64,000 bases of DNA from assembly GCA_032622095.1 (NCBI GenBank), contig CP136061.1, forward strand, positions 258,946,077-259,010,076, given 5' to 3'. This stretch comes from Siphonodentalium dalli. Taxonomy: Eukaryota > Mollusca > Scaphopoda > Gadilida > Siphonodentaliidae. Within the stretch, counting starts at the first letter, position 1; each line of letters opens with the position of its first letter. This document shows, piece after piece, positions 36,906-48,095 of the stretch. The notes under the pieces were generated by a model, which was given only the letters and a program-made list of their open reading frames with translations, did not search any database and was not told the DNA's origin. Made by a program: the position numbers and the translations under genes.

Positions 36906-37175
36906 TCCGACTACACGTCAATAAAACCATATACCGTAGTCAGATGTTCCTTGTCGTTCTACTGTTTCTTCTTGCTTCTCTTCTCTTAAAATTGAATTTT
37001 CCTATTTATATTTACAGCTACCAGGTACATGTATATACAGTTTCCATCATGGTACTATTATTTATAATTTTGACTTTGACTTTTTGTGCGATCGCTGTCT
37101 ACTCCAAAGACAATTTCTCGCCAGGAAAACCCGAAAACTTTCATCCCTGCTAAGTGAACTACTCGTCAATGAGTA

Positions 37176-37564
37176 TTAACCCTTTACCCAACAGAAGGGC
37201 CCTGTGCCAATGCATTCTCTTATATATGCGAGTCGACCATAGGTCGCCTCGCATATATAAGAGAATGCATTGGCTTAACACATTAAAAATTATAAAATTG
37301 TTAAAGAATGTAAGAAAAAATGGTAAAAAGTGTTAAAAACAGATTTTTTTTTAGGCCAATGCATTCTCTTATATATGCGAGGCGACCTATGGTCGACTCG
37401 CATATATAAGAGAATGCATTGGCACAGGGTATAACTGTAACTATCACAATGTGGTCAAGGAGCCGGTTCCAATGATATCCATATTTGTATGGTTCTATTG
37501 AGACAGACCGAAGATATTTTAGGCTGTTGAAGCTTTATTTGGCCGGTTTTGGGTAAAGGGTTAA
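37176..37564. mobile_element. TTAA-flanked MITE, CCCTTTACCCAACA family, copy 3
   Basis: Same order as the copy at 10622-11021: TTAA, CCCTTTACCCAACA, hairpins 37207-37273 and 37356-37422, a unique stretch with GGTCAAGGAGCCGGTTCCAA, then TTGGGTAAAGGG (right end shortened, lacking the second GGCC block) and TTAA. Flanks resemble CAATGAGTATTTAGTAGAGA at about 35582, where no element is present. Confidence 0.85.
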
Positions 37565-38085
37565 GGTGAGAAAGCGGTGAACTTATTATCTCAACATTTC
37601 CTAAGTGAACTACTCGTCAATGAGTATTTAGTATAGAAAGGTTAAGTAACAAATAGTGAAGTTATATGATTCCTATTCATTCATTTGGAGGGAATGCATA
37701 TTTAGATAACAACAAGCTGATGTGCCCGACTTCGTACAAACTATTTAGGGATTTCTTTGTGATCGCCTTCGTCTCAGCAAAATATTATGAGAAAGAAAAA
37801 AATTGTTTGATCAGTCCAGAAACATGCCTATATGGGCATATATGAGCGAGGTCACACGTGAAATTGGACTTGCCCATATTGTTTCCGGTGATCAAAGTAG
37901 GCCTACATACCAAATTTGAGGATAGGTGGACCAGTTTTCAAGTCTATAACACACATACACACACACACACACCCTGACAGACAAACACAAGTTCCAAAAT
38001 ACATTATATATAGTAGATTTCAACAAACGGCCTAACATATTCTCTAAGTAAATTAGTCATCAACAATTATTTGGTGATCAATGGG
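37565..38085. other. non-coding stretch with a CA microsatellite
   Basis: 37605-37650 repeats the CTAAGTGAACTACTCGTCAA segment found just left of the preceding MITE. A (CA)n tract lies at about 37949-37971. Downstream CAGACAAACACAAGTTCC and TATATATAGTAGATTT look like a retroelement tail. No gene is recognised. Confidence 0.45.
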
Positions 38086-38406
38086 TTAACCCTTTACCCA
38101 ACAGAACGGCCCTGTGCCAATGCATTCTCTTATATATGCGAGTCGACCATAGGTCGCCTCGCATATATAAGAGAATGCATTGGCTTAACACATTTTTTTA
38201 GGCCAATGCATTCTCTTATATATGCGAGGCGACCTATGGTCGAATGCATTGGCACAGGGCATAACTGTAACTATCACAATGTGGTCAAGGAGCCGGTTCA
38301 AATGATATCCATATTTGTATGGTTCTATTGAGACAGACCGAAGATATTTTAGGCTGTTGAAGCTTTATTTGGCCGGTTTTGGCCGTTTTGTTGGGTAAAT
38401 GGTTAA
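38086..38406. mobile_element. TTAA-flanked MITE, CCCTTTACCCAACA family, copy 4
   Basis: TTAA-bounded, with one intact hairpin (38117-38183) and one missing part of its right arm (38203-38252). The spacer between the hairpins is reduced to a few bases. The right end reads GTTTTGTTGGGTAAATGG, with one change in the terminal repeat. Confidence 0.8.
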
Positions 38407-38962
38407 AAAGACATCCATTTTAAGTTTCTGTTTCTAATTTGGTGTAATATTTCATTTTGAAAATTCTTAAGATTAAATCGGTCACCAGGCTGTGTGACCT
38501 GATCAAGGGTATATTCAATGTAATCTAGAATTTAACTGAGGGCTTTCTATAAATTATCATATAAGGTTTCACAGATTGGAATGGGATTAAATATAAACAG
38601 TGTATAATTATACAGTGATCATTTACACCTCCATCAATCTTGGAATTTAATTTGGTCAATGTTCACTTCTTTAGGTTAATTTTGTGCACGCTCTGCATCT
38701 GTCAAGGTCACAATTTGTTTTTATAACATACTGACCCAAATCTCATTGTTAACGTTAACGACAATAACTCAGCAAGTACATGTCAAATCATCTAAAAATA
38801 TGGTGCCAGATATCTGCAGAATAGCGGACTAGCATCACTAAATTCACCCTCTCGGGACCTCATTATACTTAGTCCTCATCTTCATCATCAAATTAACAAG
38901 TTTTTAATTTCTGTATAAACTTCTTCAGAAAGTTTATTTTTAGTTTTAGTCACCATCAACAA
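38407..38962. other. non-coding stretch
   Basis: No gene is recognised. 38820-38880 contains a half-hairpin of the hAT-like family (GCGGACTAGCATCACTAAAT then CACCCTCTCGGGACCTCATT). Confidence 0.45.
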
Positions 38963-39299
38963 TTATAACCCTTTCATGAAGGGAGCTGATACTGTGCCGC
39001 GTATTCTCTTAATTATACAAGTCTCCTGTAGGGGGCCTCAAATATATATAATATGCAGCATCGAAGATACTGTGCCAGTGCCATATACAAGTCTCCCATA
39101 GGGGGGGGGGGGGCCTCGCATATATGTATATATAAATAAGAGAATGCTTACAAGATCAAGATAAATATTGTTATAACAATGCATTCTCTTATACATGTGT
39201 ATATGCATGGCTCCCTATGGGAAACTCAAATATATAAGAGATTGCATTGGCACAGGGTTTTCATAAAATTTTAGAATGCTCCAGTCATGGAAGGGTTAA
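38963..39299. mobile_element. decayed TTAA-type MITE, CCCTTTCATGA family
   Basis: The left end AACCCTTTCATGAAGGGAGC and right end GCTCCAGTCATGGAAGGGTT, followed by TTAA remnants, are inverted. Inside are decayed hairpins around GCATTCTCTTAT and a run of 13 G at 39101-39113. A second, shorter decayed member spans about 39525-39652. Confidence 0.6.
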
Positions 39300-39879
39300 C
39301 ACTTTCTATACTAAATACTCATTGACGAGTTAAGTTCCCTTATGAAATGTTCAGGTTGTTTTATTTAATTAATTATCTGAACATTTCCCATAAAGAAAAT
39401 AGGAATTGTCAGCTTATATTTTCTGAACAACCCTTTAACTGAGTGGGAGAATCCATTTAGTATAGAAACGGTTAATACGACAATCAGAAGCAGACATATT
39501 CTGGAATTATTCTGTGTTATTCCTTTCATGACGGGAGCAAATTCATGCAAATACTGTAAGGCCAATGTTTTCTCTTATATGTGCGAGGCTCCCTATGCAT
39601 TGGCACAGGGTTTTCGCAAAAATTTCAGGAAGCTCCAATAATTGAAGGGTTAAGTTCCCTTAGGTAATGTTCAGATAATAAATAGGAATCCTTCTGGACT
39701 TTTATCAGTCGTCTGCTTATATTTCCTGAACATCCCTTTAACCCTTTCAGTGCCAGGGGCCGATCTCATCGGCCCTAATTTACGGTCTGTAAAATCGGCC
39801 CTAAAAAAAATAAAAAAAAATAAAACATTTGTTGTTGAATTATTTTTGGGTATGCTTAAGTATGCTATAGCGAATTTAA

Positions 39880-41990
39880 CAAGACAGTCAATGACTGTGG
39901 GGTCGCTCACCAGACTGCAAAGACTGTTAAGACTGGGACTCTGGAGACCAAAACAGTCAGCACTTTTCATAATCACTTTAAAAGAAGTAGATTTAAACAG
40001 GATATGTGGCTAGAGAGACTGTAAGTATGTAGATTGGTGAAAATCCACCTTGAAATTGCCAACTGTACACTACTGATCACCCCCCATTTAAAAACAAATC
40101 TGAATTGCAGTCAAGGAAGAACATTCCATTCTATATAAGCCAAATAGTTCTTGCAAAACATATTTTAAGAATTACTATGCAGTGAAATAGTTAAGTCTCT
40201 GGCTCTGCCCTTATTTGACTTTGTGATCCCATTTTCACAAATTTGATAAGGATAAGATTTAAGTTCCCCAGTTGAAGTTGGTGATATTCACCCATTGGGC
40301 ACCTCATTTATGAATTTTATCTTCTGCAAGTTAGGGGATATAGAAACTTCCTAGAAGGGAAATTTAACTAACAACAATGTAAATTTGATACTGTAGATAC
40401 TTCCCAGAAGATGAGGCCTAAGCAGAATGAGGTCTCCAGAAGGTGAATTTGGTTATGCTAGCCCGCTGTGTGGGATAGCATCACAAAAAGCGTGTATGTT
40501 CCTACATTGTGCATGCCTGGCCTCAAGCAACACAATGTATTATACAATCAAGCCTTGAAATAGTGTGAAAGTGTGTCTGTCATTTGCAGAATGAGGTCCC
40601 AAGAGGGTGAATTTAGTGATGCTATCCCGCACAGCGGGCTAGCATCACTAAATTCACCCTCTGGGGACCTCATTCTGCTAGGGCCCCCAACTGCTATGGC
40701 AGACCTAGGATAAGATTGAAGTTCCCCAGTTGAAGTTGGTGATGTTCACCCATTGGGCACCTCAATTAGGAATTTATCTTCTGCAAATTAGGGGATATAG
40801 AAACTTCCTAGAAGGGAAATGTAACTAACAACAATGTTAATTTGATACTATAGATACTTCCCAGAAGATGAGGCCTAAGCAGAATGAGGTCTCCAGAGGG
40901 TGAATTTGGTGATGCTAGGCCGCTGTGTGGGATAGCATCACTTAATTCACCCTCTGGGGACCTCATTCTGCCAATGACATTAGTCCTGATATGAACAATA
41001 CATGAGAGATTGGGAATTAATGACATCTAGCAAATCTGCAGGAATGTTTATAAACATATCAAGATTGACATGATTGTGTCGGCATACCCAGCATATATAC
41101 AGTTACAGCCAAAGTAAATGCTTCTTATTAATGATTCTGTCAAGAATTTGAGTAAATTTTATTTTTGAGACCAGGCCAGGGTGGCAGAAGCAGTGCACTT
41201 GAATGAAGGGCCAGGGGCCACAACCTACAGAAATGTAATGGCATTAGTTTTTCAATTATCAAAAAATGTTAAACAATATATATATATATTAAATTGACCA
41301 TGGAGTTAAATACACTTTTTTTTTTTTTTTTTTAAATATTCTAATAAAAAAAAACAATTCCACAGTTTTTTTAAATATTCTTTTATTTTTTAATATATCA
41401 TTTCTTTTCTATTCTTTTCTTTTTTGGTTAAAGAGTTTAATCTGAATTTTTTTTTTCTGAGTTATGTCCCTGGCCCCACCCACATTTGACCCAGTGACCT
41501 CATTTGAACAAATCTGAACCCCAGTCAACCAATGATCCTTCATACCAAATATGAACCCATTTGGCCTGATGGTATTCGAGAAGAAGATGTTTAAAAGAAT
41601 TACTATGGAGGGAAAGAGTTATGGCCCTGGTTTCTCAACTAATCAACCTGGTGACCTCATTTGAACAAATCTGGATGTGAGTCACCTAGGGAACATCCAC
41701 ACCAAATATGAACCCATTAGGCCTTATGGTTCTGGAAAAGAAGTCGTTATAAGAATTACTATGAAGGAATAGAGTTGTGGCCCTGCTTTCGCAACTATTT
41801 GACCCAGTGACCTCATTTGAACAAATCTGAATGAGAGTCACCTAGGGAACATCCACACCAAATATGAACCAATTTGGTCCAATGGAACTTTAGAAGAAGA
41901 TGTTCAAAGAATTGTTGACGGACGGATGGACGGATGGACGGACGAGGAGTGATGACTATAGCTCCACCGGAGACTTCGTCTCAGGTGAGC
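39880..41990. mobile_element. composite insertion inside the MITE
   Basis: It starts with the fragment that matches 418-588 in reverse (39880-40086). It continues with two direct copies (40248-40485 and 40709-40945, offset 461 bp) of a segment beginning GATAAGATTTAAGTTCCCCA or its variant, and with hAT-like hairpins. It ends with three diverged units of about 155 bp (GACCTCATTTGAACAAATCT at about 41499, 41652 and 41810), a GGACGGATGGAC tract and CCGGAGACTTCGTCTCAGGT. That tail is one I associate with bivalve dispersed repeats (recall, not checked). Confidence 0.65.
40551..40980. mobile_element. hAT-like hairpin MITE member
   Basis: It starts CAAGCCTTGAAATAGTGTG. One hairpin is at 40585-40680 and another at 40880-40975, ending GCCAATGACAT; the right terminal repeat has been lost. 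It overlaps the 461-bp direct duplication, so part of it was copied along with the neighbouring sequence. Confidence 0.6.
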
Positions 41991-42496
41991 TAAAAACAAA
42001 CTGGTTAAAACCTTAGGGGCATGTTATAACCCAGGACGGACGAGGAGTGATGACTATAGCTCCACCGGAGACTTCGTCTCAGGTGAGCTAAAAACAAACT
42101 GGTTAAAACCTTAGGGGCATGTTATAACTCAAAACTATCACCAAGTATTCATAGTAATAATTTTGATGCCCATGAAAAACATGAGATTCCCTGGCACTAA
42201 ACCTACAAAATAAGTCTGGCACTGAAAGAGAGTAGAATATAAGAAAAAATTATTAAAATTGTAAAAAAAATAAAAAAATAATAACAAATGATGAAAATTT
42301 GTTAGGCCAATGCATTCTCTTTATTTTACCATTTTTTCTTACATTCTTTAACAATTTTATAATTTTTAATGTGTTAAGCCAATGCATTCTCTTATATATG
42401 CGAGGCGACCTATGGTCGACTCGCATATATAAGAGAATGCATTGGCACAGTGTATATGGGTTGATACAAAAATCGGCCTGGCACTGAAAGGGTTAA

Positions 42497-44379
42497 CTGA
42501 GTAGGAGAATCTATTTAGTACAGAAAAGGGTTAATACGACAGGCAGAAGGGTTAATACGACAGGCAGAAGGGTTAATACGACAGGCAGAAGCAGACATGT
42601 TCCGCCTGTGCCAGTGCTTTCTCTTATATATGCGAGTCTCCCACAGGATCTCGAGCATCACATTTATAAGAGAATGCATTAGTCTAACAATATTTACCTC
42701 GGCATTTTAGCCAATGCATTCTCTTATATATGCAAGGCCCCCTTTGTGAGACTCGGCATATATTTTGAGAATGGATTTGCACAGGATCTTTAATGCTGCA
42801 CCAGCGCAGCTCCAGTAATGAAATTGTTAATCTAGAAAACACTTACCAGGTAGTGAAACAAGGAGGTGGAGCTCTTTGTGAACTGATACTCGAATTTGAG
42901 TTCACCAGCACGACCAAGCTGAATAGGGTATACTCCAGCGTGATGGAACATCCATCCATGTATCCCCCGAGGAAACTCTCTTTAACTTTAGCTCACATTT
43001 ATAAGAGAATCCTATGGGAGACTCGCATATATAAGATAATGCACTGCATTGTTAGGCCAATGTATGCTCTTATATATGTGAGGCTCCGGCCCTTTGAGAG
43101 ATTTGCATATATAAGAGAATATTTAGCGAAAACCCTGTGCTGATGAATACTCTTATATTTAGCAATATTTACCTTGACCTTGTAAGCCAGAGCATTCCCT
43201 ATATATTTGAAACTCCCTATAGCTCCATGGGTGACTTGCATATAAAAGAAAATGCACTGGCACAGGATCTTTAATGCTGCACCAGCGCAGCTCACGTCAT
43301 GAAAGTGTTAAAGGTATTCGCCACTTTATTTAATTTCCACCAGAAATGAAAGGGTTAGTTATACAAGCAGCCGCCGACATGTTCCGGAATTATTTCGGGT
43401 TAAGCGAGTACACTATTCACTTTATTTAATTTCCACCAGAAATGAGAGGGGTTAATAAGACAAGCAGCCGCTGACATGTTCCAGATTTATTTTGGGTTAA
43501 GCGAGTACACTCACCACTTTATTTAATTTCCATCCGTAACTGATGTCACCAAATGCAATATTAAGACAAGCAGAAGCGGACATGTTCGCAGCTACTCGGT
43601 GATAACGAGACGTCTGCTTTCTGTTCAGAGCGTGTTCGTTGTTATCAGTTCGCTGATTGAGTTTGAAATAATATCATCTAATCAGGACTGGGGCCTGGTT
43701 GCTAATGACAGAAGCGTCCCAAACAGTGATATCGTATTCAGTGCATGCCTAATGACAGAAGCGTCCCAAACAGTTATGTCTTATTCAGTGCATGCCTGTC
43801 CCATATTCGCTAGGACTAAATTTGTTGGGACCAGCCCAGAGGGGACTTTCAATTTGGCAGCGGTGCAGGGGGTACATACCCCGCTCACTTTTTTTACCGA
43901 TCATGGGTACCATATAAGTTGAAGATTATCACATGGCAAAGTTTTATTATCAACCTACATTTAAGGGGGGGGGGGGGGTGTTGAGAGGGGGGGGGGGGGT
44001 TGAAGATCTCCCATATGTTGAAACCAAACCACATGCATACTTTCTGTTTAGTGTAAACCCAATGAATATCATTTACTGAACTACTGATGAGCTACGTGTC
44101 CCATGATAATCCCCTTTAATTATATCTCCCCAGCCATGGGAATTAGCCTAGGTAGAATCAGTTGGCCTAGGCAATAATATTTGCCCAGGTAAATAAGTTC
44201 ATTGGGTTACACAAATTTCACAATCAGAAATTTGCCAAATTGAGTTCCTTTCATTCGTCTTTACAATTCTTATCCTATATCATGGCACTGCGGCATTAAC
44301 AATAAGGACACTATTTGGGAGATTGACAAAACACATTGGAAAAGAACCTTTGACACTGAAAAGATTGGTGGATTGTTGT
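42497..44379. other. non-coding mosaic of degenerate hairpins and short tandem repeats
   Basis: 42530-42595 has three units of about 21 bp around GGGTTAATACGACAGGCAGA. 42610-43310 is built of decayed GCATTCTCTTATATATG hairpins ending GCGCAGCTC. 43320-43560 has three units of about 97 bp starting CACTTTATTTAATTTCCA. 43703-43795 has two copies of GACAGAAGCGTCCCAAACAG. G runs of 14 and 13 lie at 43965-43978 and 43987-43999. No gene is recognised. Confidence 0.55.
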
Positions 44380-44517
44380 TTAACACTTTCAGTGCCAAGT
44401 CCGATTTTTGCATCAACCAATATTTCCTTGATCATTTTTCAAATTTGGCCTATTTTGAAAAATGATCAAGGAAATATGGGTTGATACAAAAATCGGACTT
44501 GGCACTGAAAGGGTTAA
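44380..44517. mobile_element. 138-bp near-perfect palindrome, CACTTTCAGTGCCA family
   Basis: TTAACACTTTCAGTGCCAAG runs to a centre around AAATTTGGCCTATTTT and back to CTTGGCACTGAAAGGGTTAA. It appears to be a right-end segment of the TTAA MITE family joined to its own complement. TTAA is at both edges. Confidence 0.8.
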
Positions 44518-44554
44518 TTAACTCTTCCTTGAAATTATTTCGATAAGTCAGTCT

Positions 44555-44722
44555 GTGCCATTATATAAAAGAATACATTCTCCAAATATGAAGCCTCGCA
44601 TTATATAAGAGAATACACATAGGAAGCCTCGCATTATATAATAGAATACACATAGGAAGCCTCGCATTATATAATAGAATACACATAGGAAGCCTCGCAT
44701 TATATAATAGAATACATTGGCC
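44555..44722. repeat. 33-bp tandem repeat from a hairpin module
   Basis: About four units of CCTCGCATTATATAATAGAA plus TACACATAGGAAG. The unit is a decayed form of the ATGCGAGG/TATATAAGAG hairpin arm, so the array grew from a MITE fragment. Confidence 0.8.
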
Positions 44723-44725
44723 TAA

Positions 44726-45071
44726 GTGAACAGTCAGACGGCCACGATTCAATCGTAAGTGGTGGAATTGCATATGGGCCCAACAAAACGTGGATAGTTT
44801 GTTCACACGATTGCGATCACCATAGATGATGATATCGTAGATAACCCTACGATCTTAACCTACATTTTTTTATGTACACACGACTGTACGTCACAAGTGG
44901 AGGTATGCAAGTGTATGCCACGATTTTGAATCTATAAAATCATACAGTACTTGATATTTATTTTTTACCTGCGATATTGATTTGAGAATGTGCAGTCCAA
45001 CTCCGGTTACTTCCTACGAAGGAAATCCTTCCATGCACTTACGATTGAATCGTGGTCGTCTGAACGTTCAC
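44726..45071. mobile_element. PIF/Harbinger-like MITE with TAA duplication
   Basis: The ends GTGAACAGTCAGACGG and its near complement CGTCTGAACGTTCAC extend to 36-bp inverted repeats (3 mismatches; inner part ACGATTCAATCGTAAGTG). TAA lies on both sides (44723-44725 and 45072-45074). Removing one TAA and the element restores GGCCTAACAATA, which occurs uninterrupted at about 45790. A 3-bp TAA duplication is the signature of PIF/Harbinger (established for the superfamily; assignment here inferred). Confidence 0.8.
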
Positions 45072-45179
45072 TAACAATAGTTAACTTGTCCTTGTAAGCT
45101 AGTGGATTCTCTTATATATGCAAGGGTCGATCAATTTGGGAGCTTTGCATATATAATAAAATACATTGGCTAACAATAG

Positions 45180-45708
45180 TTAAAGATGGATTATCTCTTT
45201 AAATAACAAATTTTAAATAGTTGCGTGGGTATAAAATAATAGATATGAACTGAAGACCTATGTCCGGAAAAGCTTCTATCAATTAATATTGATTTTATTT
45301 CGAATATTAAATCGGGCCCCATTTATGTTACTATTTTTAGAACCGACTATTCGGATGAGACCGTATTGCGATATAGAGCACTGGGCTGTTCCTACGGCTA
45401 CGCAACGAATGTCAAATGTCACAGATTGGTTGTTTGTACTGTTTTGTTCCACAGATATAAGCGATAATGAGTATAATTGACGTTTATTTGTGACAAAATT
45501 GCACAATATAATTTCTGGTCTCTGTTAACAGTAACCAATATTGTTCGTTAGCTGAACAAACACACCTTTTTGGACCAGAAAATATTCGAAATAAAATTAA
45601 TATTAATCGATAGAAGCATTTCCGGACAGGAGTCTTCGATTCAGATCTAATATTTTATACCCCGGTAACTATATAATACATGTTTACAAAGAGATAATCC
45701 ACCTTTAA
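45180..45708. mobile_element. TTAA-flanked MITE, AG(A/G)TGGATTATCTCTTT family
   Basis: TTAA at 45180-45183 and 45705-45708 encloses ends AGATGGATTATCTCTTT and AAAGAGATAATCCACCT. Inverted similarity continues inward for about 110 bp (ATAAAATA.TAGAT, GTCCGGAAA.GCTTCTATC, TTTTATTTCGAATATT). The flanks restore CAATAGTTAACTTG, which matches 45076-45090 without the element. It encodes nothing. Confidence 0.8.
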
Positions 45709-46140
45709 CTTGACCTTGTAAGCCAGTGGATTCTCTTATATATGCAAGACTCAATAACTATGGGAGCCTCAGATAGACAAGAGAACACATTGGCCTAACA
45801 ATATTTACCTTGACATTGTAAGCCAGTGTATTCTCTCATACATACAAGGTTCCATATGGGAGTCTCGCACATATAAGAGAATGCACTGGCACATGATATT
45901 CAATGCTTCACCACCAGTGCAACTTCCATCATTAAAGGGTTAATTAACCTGAAGATTCTATGCTGTGTTTTCTCTGTCAAGTTTTATTCAGCAATACCAA
46001 TAAATTTTGGTTTCTAATATGACATAAACAAACATATATTACAAAAACAAAACAAACAGAACAATTGTTACAGGTATAAAGTAGGTTGGGAAAAATAAGG
46101 TGTTTTTCCTTGAATTGATGGTATTGAGGAGTAGGTTATC
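45709..46140. other. non-coding stretch with decayed hairpins
   Basis: 45709-45945 continues the degenerate hairpin element (TGACCTTGTAAGCCAGTGGA, CATTGGCCTAACAATATTTA), ending at GGGTTAATTAA. The rest is AT-rich and unassigned. Confidence 0.5.
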
Positions 46141-46398
46141 TCATTCCATGCATACTTTTATGAATTCACATATCAACTTCATATCTTTTGCATTATTCAG
46201 ATTAAATTTTTTTTTAATTGTTTGACCTGCATCTGTGGATGCAGAAAGATCAAATCTGGTTAATCCCAGCTTAATATTCAAAAGGGGTGCTCTATGTTCA
46301 GTGTGTTTCTGACAAAATAATAAGAAATGTTCTTTATCTTCCATAATGTTACACAGTGAGCATTTCCTATCTTTCCCATCAGGTTTTGGCCTTTTCAT
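46141..46398 (-). pseudogene. LINE C-terminal fragment with CCHC-like motif
   Basis: The 85-residue minus-strand frame has C13-x2-C16-x7-H24-x4-C29 (CSLCNIMEDKEHFLLFC) and then R36, a knuckle-type motif found near the C-terminus of many LINE ORF2 proteins. Residues 70-85 (NAKDMKLICEFIKVCME) fit the usual last segment before the stop. It lacks the reverse transcriptase and endonuclease domains, so it is a 3' fragment of a dead copy. It differs in sequence from the 11.4 kb fragment and probably comes from another LINE lineage. Confidence 0.7.
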
Positions 46399-47107
46399 GT
46401 TTATTTGGCCAGCCTATGAGCATGCACTCAGCCTTAATGATGTGAGGGATTTTGAGTGATATTTGGTTAGTAAGATGAGGCGGAAGCACTGTAGTGCAAA
46501 GTATGTAAAACTCTCAGAAACGGCACCTTTCCTTATGTGAATTAATGCAGGTTTGTACAGGTGTTAGTCGAGTCCATGCCTGTTTTGTCAATTGTGTCGG
46601 TTTGTTAGCGACTTTAGTAAGTGTTTAATAAAACTCACTTGCTAAAAGTTTGGCCAAATTAATTCATTTTTTTGCAAAAAGAAAATGTTTTGCCATTGAC
46701 AAATTTAGTAAGTGGCAGCGTGAACACTGGACGAAATCTGTTGCATGTGGCTATTTTCAGCTTTGGAATATGTGCAACCAGATACTTCAAGTTTGTCTGA
46801 TAACTACTATGAATGGATGCTGACCAAAACAATTGTCGGAAAGGGTAGTTTTATAGCGAAAAGTCGAAGGAAAATGACCTTTGTTTTGCAAAACGGCACT
46901 CGTCTTTTGAATCTCGCCGACTTCCGGAAAGCGGAATATTTCTTGAACGGAGTTGTGCACTTAAACCATTAAGTTCTCCCAATACAACACTAATTGAGTG
47001 GGACTTCCTGATGTTTACTGTAAAGTTTTGATTAAACTTTGGTATCTTATTGGACTAATTTGACATTCAAAATCTCATTTAATATTGGAGATAATAATGA
47101 AAATAAG
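46399..47107. other. non-coding stretch, nothing assigned
   Basis: An open frame of 75 residues at 46745-46972 has no recognisable motif and no supporting context. I do not call it a gene. Confidence 0.4.
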
Positions 47108-48095
47108 ACGAAAGTGTCAATGCTACTGTAGCTCAACTTGGAAAGGAGTTAATGTTTTGCTGAGCAATGGACAGAATGAAAAGAAGAAATAAAGTAAACT
47201 ATAGGTCAATATCCACATGAAGCTTGGTGATGATCGGATGAGGGATGTGGTCTGTTTGTGCAACAAAGGATTTAGTCATACAAAGAGTAAATTCCAAGAT
47301 GGACATTGGCGGCCATGTTTTTCAACAAATTTCAATAAAATGGGAGGCTCCCATCTAGGTCACCCTGATGATCCATATGAAGTCTGGTAATGATCTGATG
47401 AGGGATGTGGTCTGTAGGGTGCGTCCTACGATTTAGTCATACAAAGAGAAAATTTCAAGATGGCTGCTGGCAGCAATGTTTTTCCAACGAATAGGAGGCT
47501 CCATTATAGAGGTCAACCCGAAGATCCTTATTAAGTTTGGTGATCATCAGATGAGGAATGTGGTTTGTAAGGTGTGCCAAAGGATTTAGTCATGAAAAGA
47601 GTAGAATCCAAGATGGCTACCAGCACCATGTTTTTCATAGAAAATTGTTCAATTTCGATAGCTCCCATCTAGAGGGTGAATCTAAACATGCCTGTATATT
47701 TTCAACTCAATTCTCAAATAAATGTGGGCTCCAGTGTGTGCCGATGGATTCAAATGTGAAATCCTGAAGATGTTTTTTAACAAATATATCCACCAAAATA
47801 GGAGGCTCGAGCCATCTAGAGGTCAACTCAAAGATCCATATGAAGTTTGGTGACGATCGGATGAGATATGTGGCCTGTAGGGTGTGCCGAAGGATTTAGT
47901 CATATAAAGAGTAAATTCCAAGAATGCTGCCAGCAGCATGTTTTTCGTCGAAATTCGGAAAAATCCCAACTATAGGTCACCCTGAAGCTACTTACGAAGT
48001 TTTATAAAGATTGGATAAGGGCTGTAGGGCTGAAGGAAATTGTTGACGCATGACGGACACAAACCCATGACAATAGCTCTAACAAAGCAATCATT
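47108..48095 (+). repeat. diverged copy of the ~161-bp tandem-repeat element
   Basis: It opens GAAAGTGTCAATGCTACTGT AGCTCAACTT, then has about five diverged units marked by AAGGATTTAGTCAT(G/A)(C/A)AAAGAG and CCAAGATGG, and ends ...TTGACGCATGACGGACACAA, a tail like those that close bivalve dispersed repeats. The same opening appears at about 49097, so the 161-bp repeats are the internal part of a definable element. Confidence 0.75.

Larger units (their letters stand above)
39738..42496. mobile_element. CCCTTTCAGTGCCA-family MITE interrupted by about 2.1 kb
   Basis: The left part (39738-39879: TTAACCCTTTCAGTGCCAGG through CTATAGCGAATTTA) and the right part (from about 41991: AAAACAAACTGGTTAAAACC to GGCACTGAAAGGGTTAA at 42496) align to consecutive halves of the intact member at 3858-4327. 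The sequence between is foreign. The first 90 bases after the break on the right are also duplicated in tandem (41990 and 42088). A 67-bp hairpin lies at 42379-42445. Confidence 0.8.

Noticed and set aside
41281-41400. T-rich and AT-rich tracts as a promoter or origin
   Set aside because: Simple low-complexity sequence inside a composite insertion; nothing specific supports a function.
46745-46972. 75-residue open frame (MWLFSALEYVQPD...)
   Set aside because: No recognisable domain, no adjoining exons or splice sites I could defend, and it lies among repeats.
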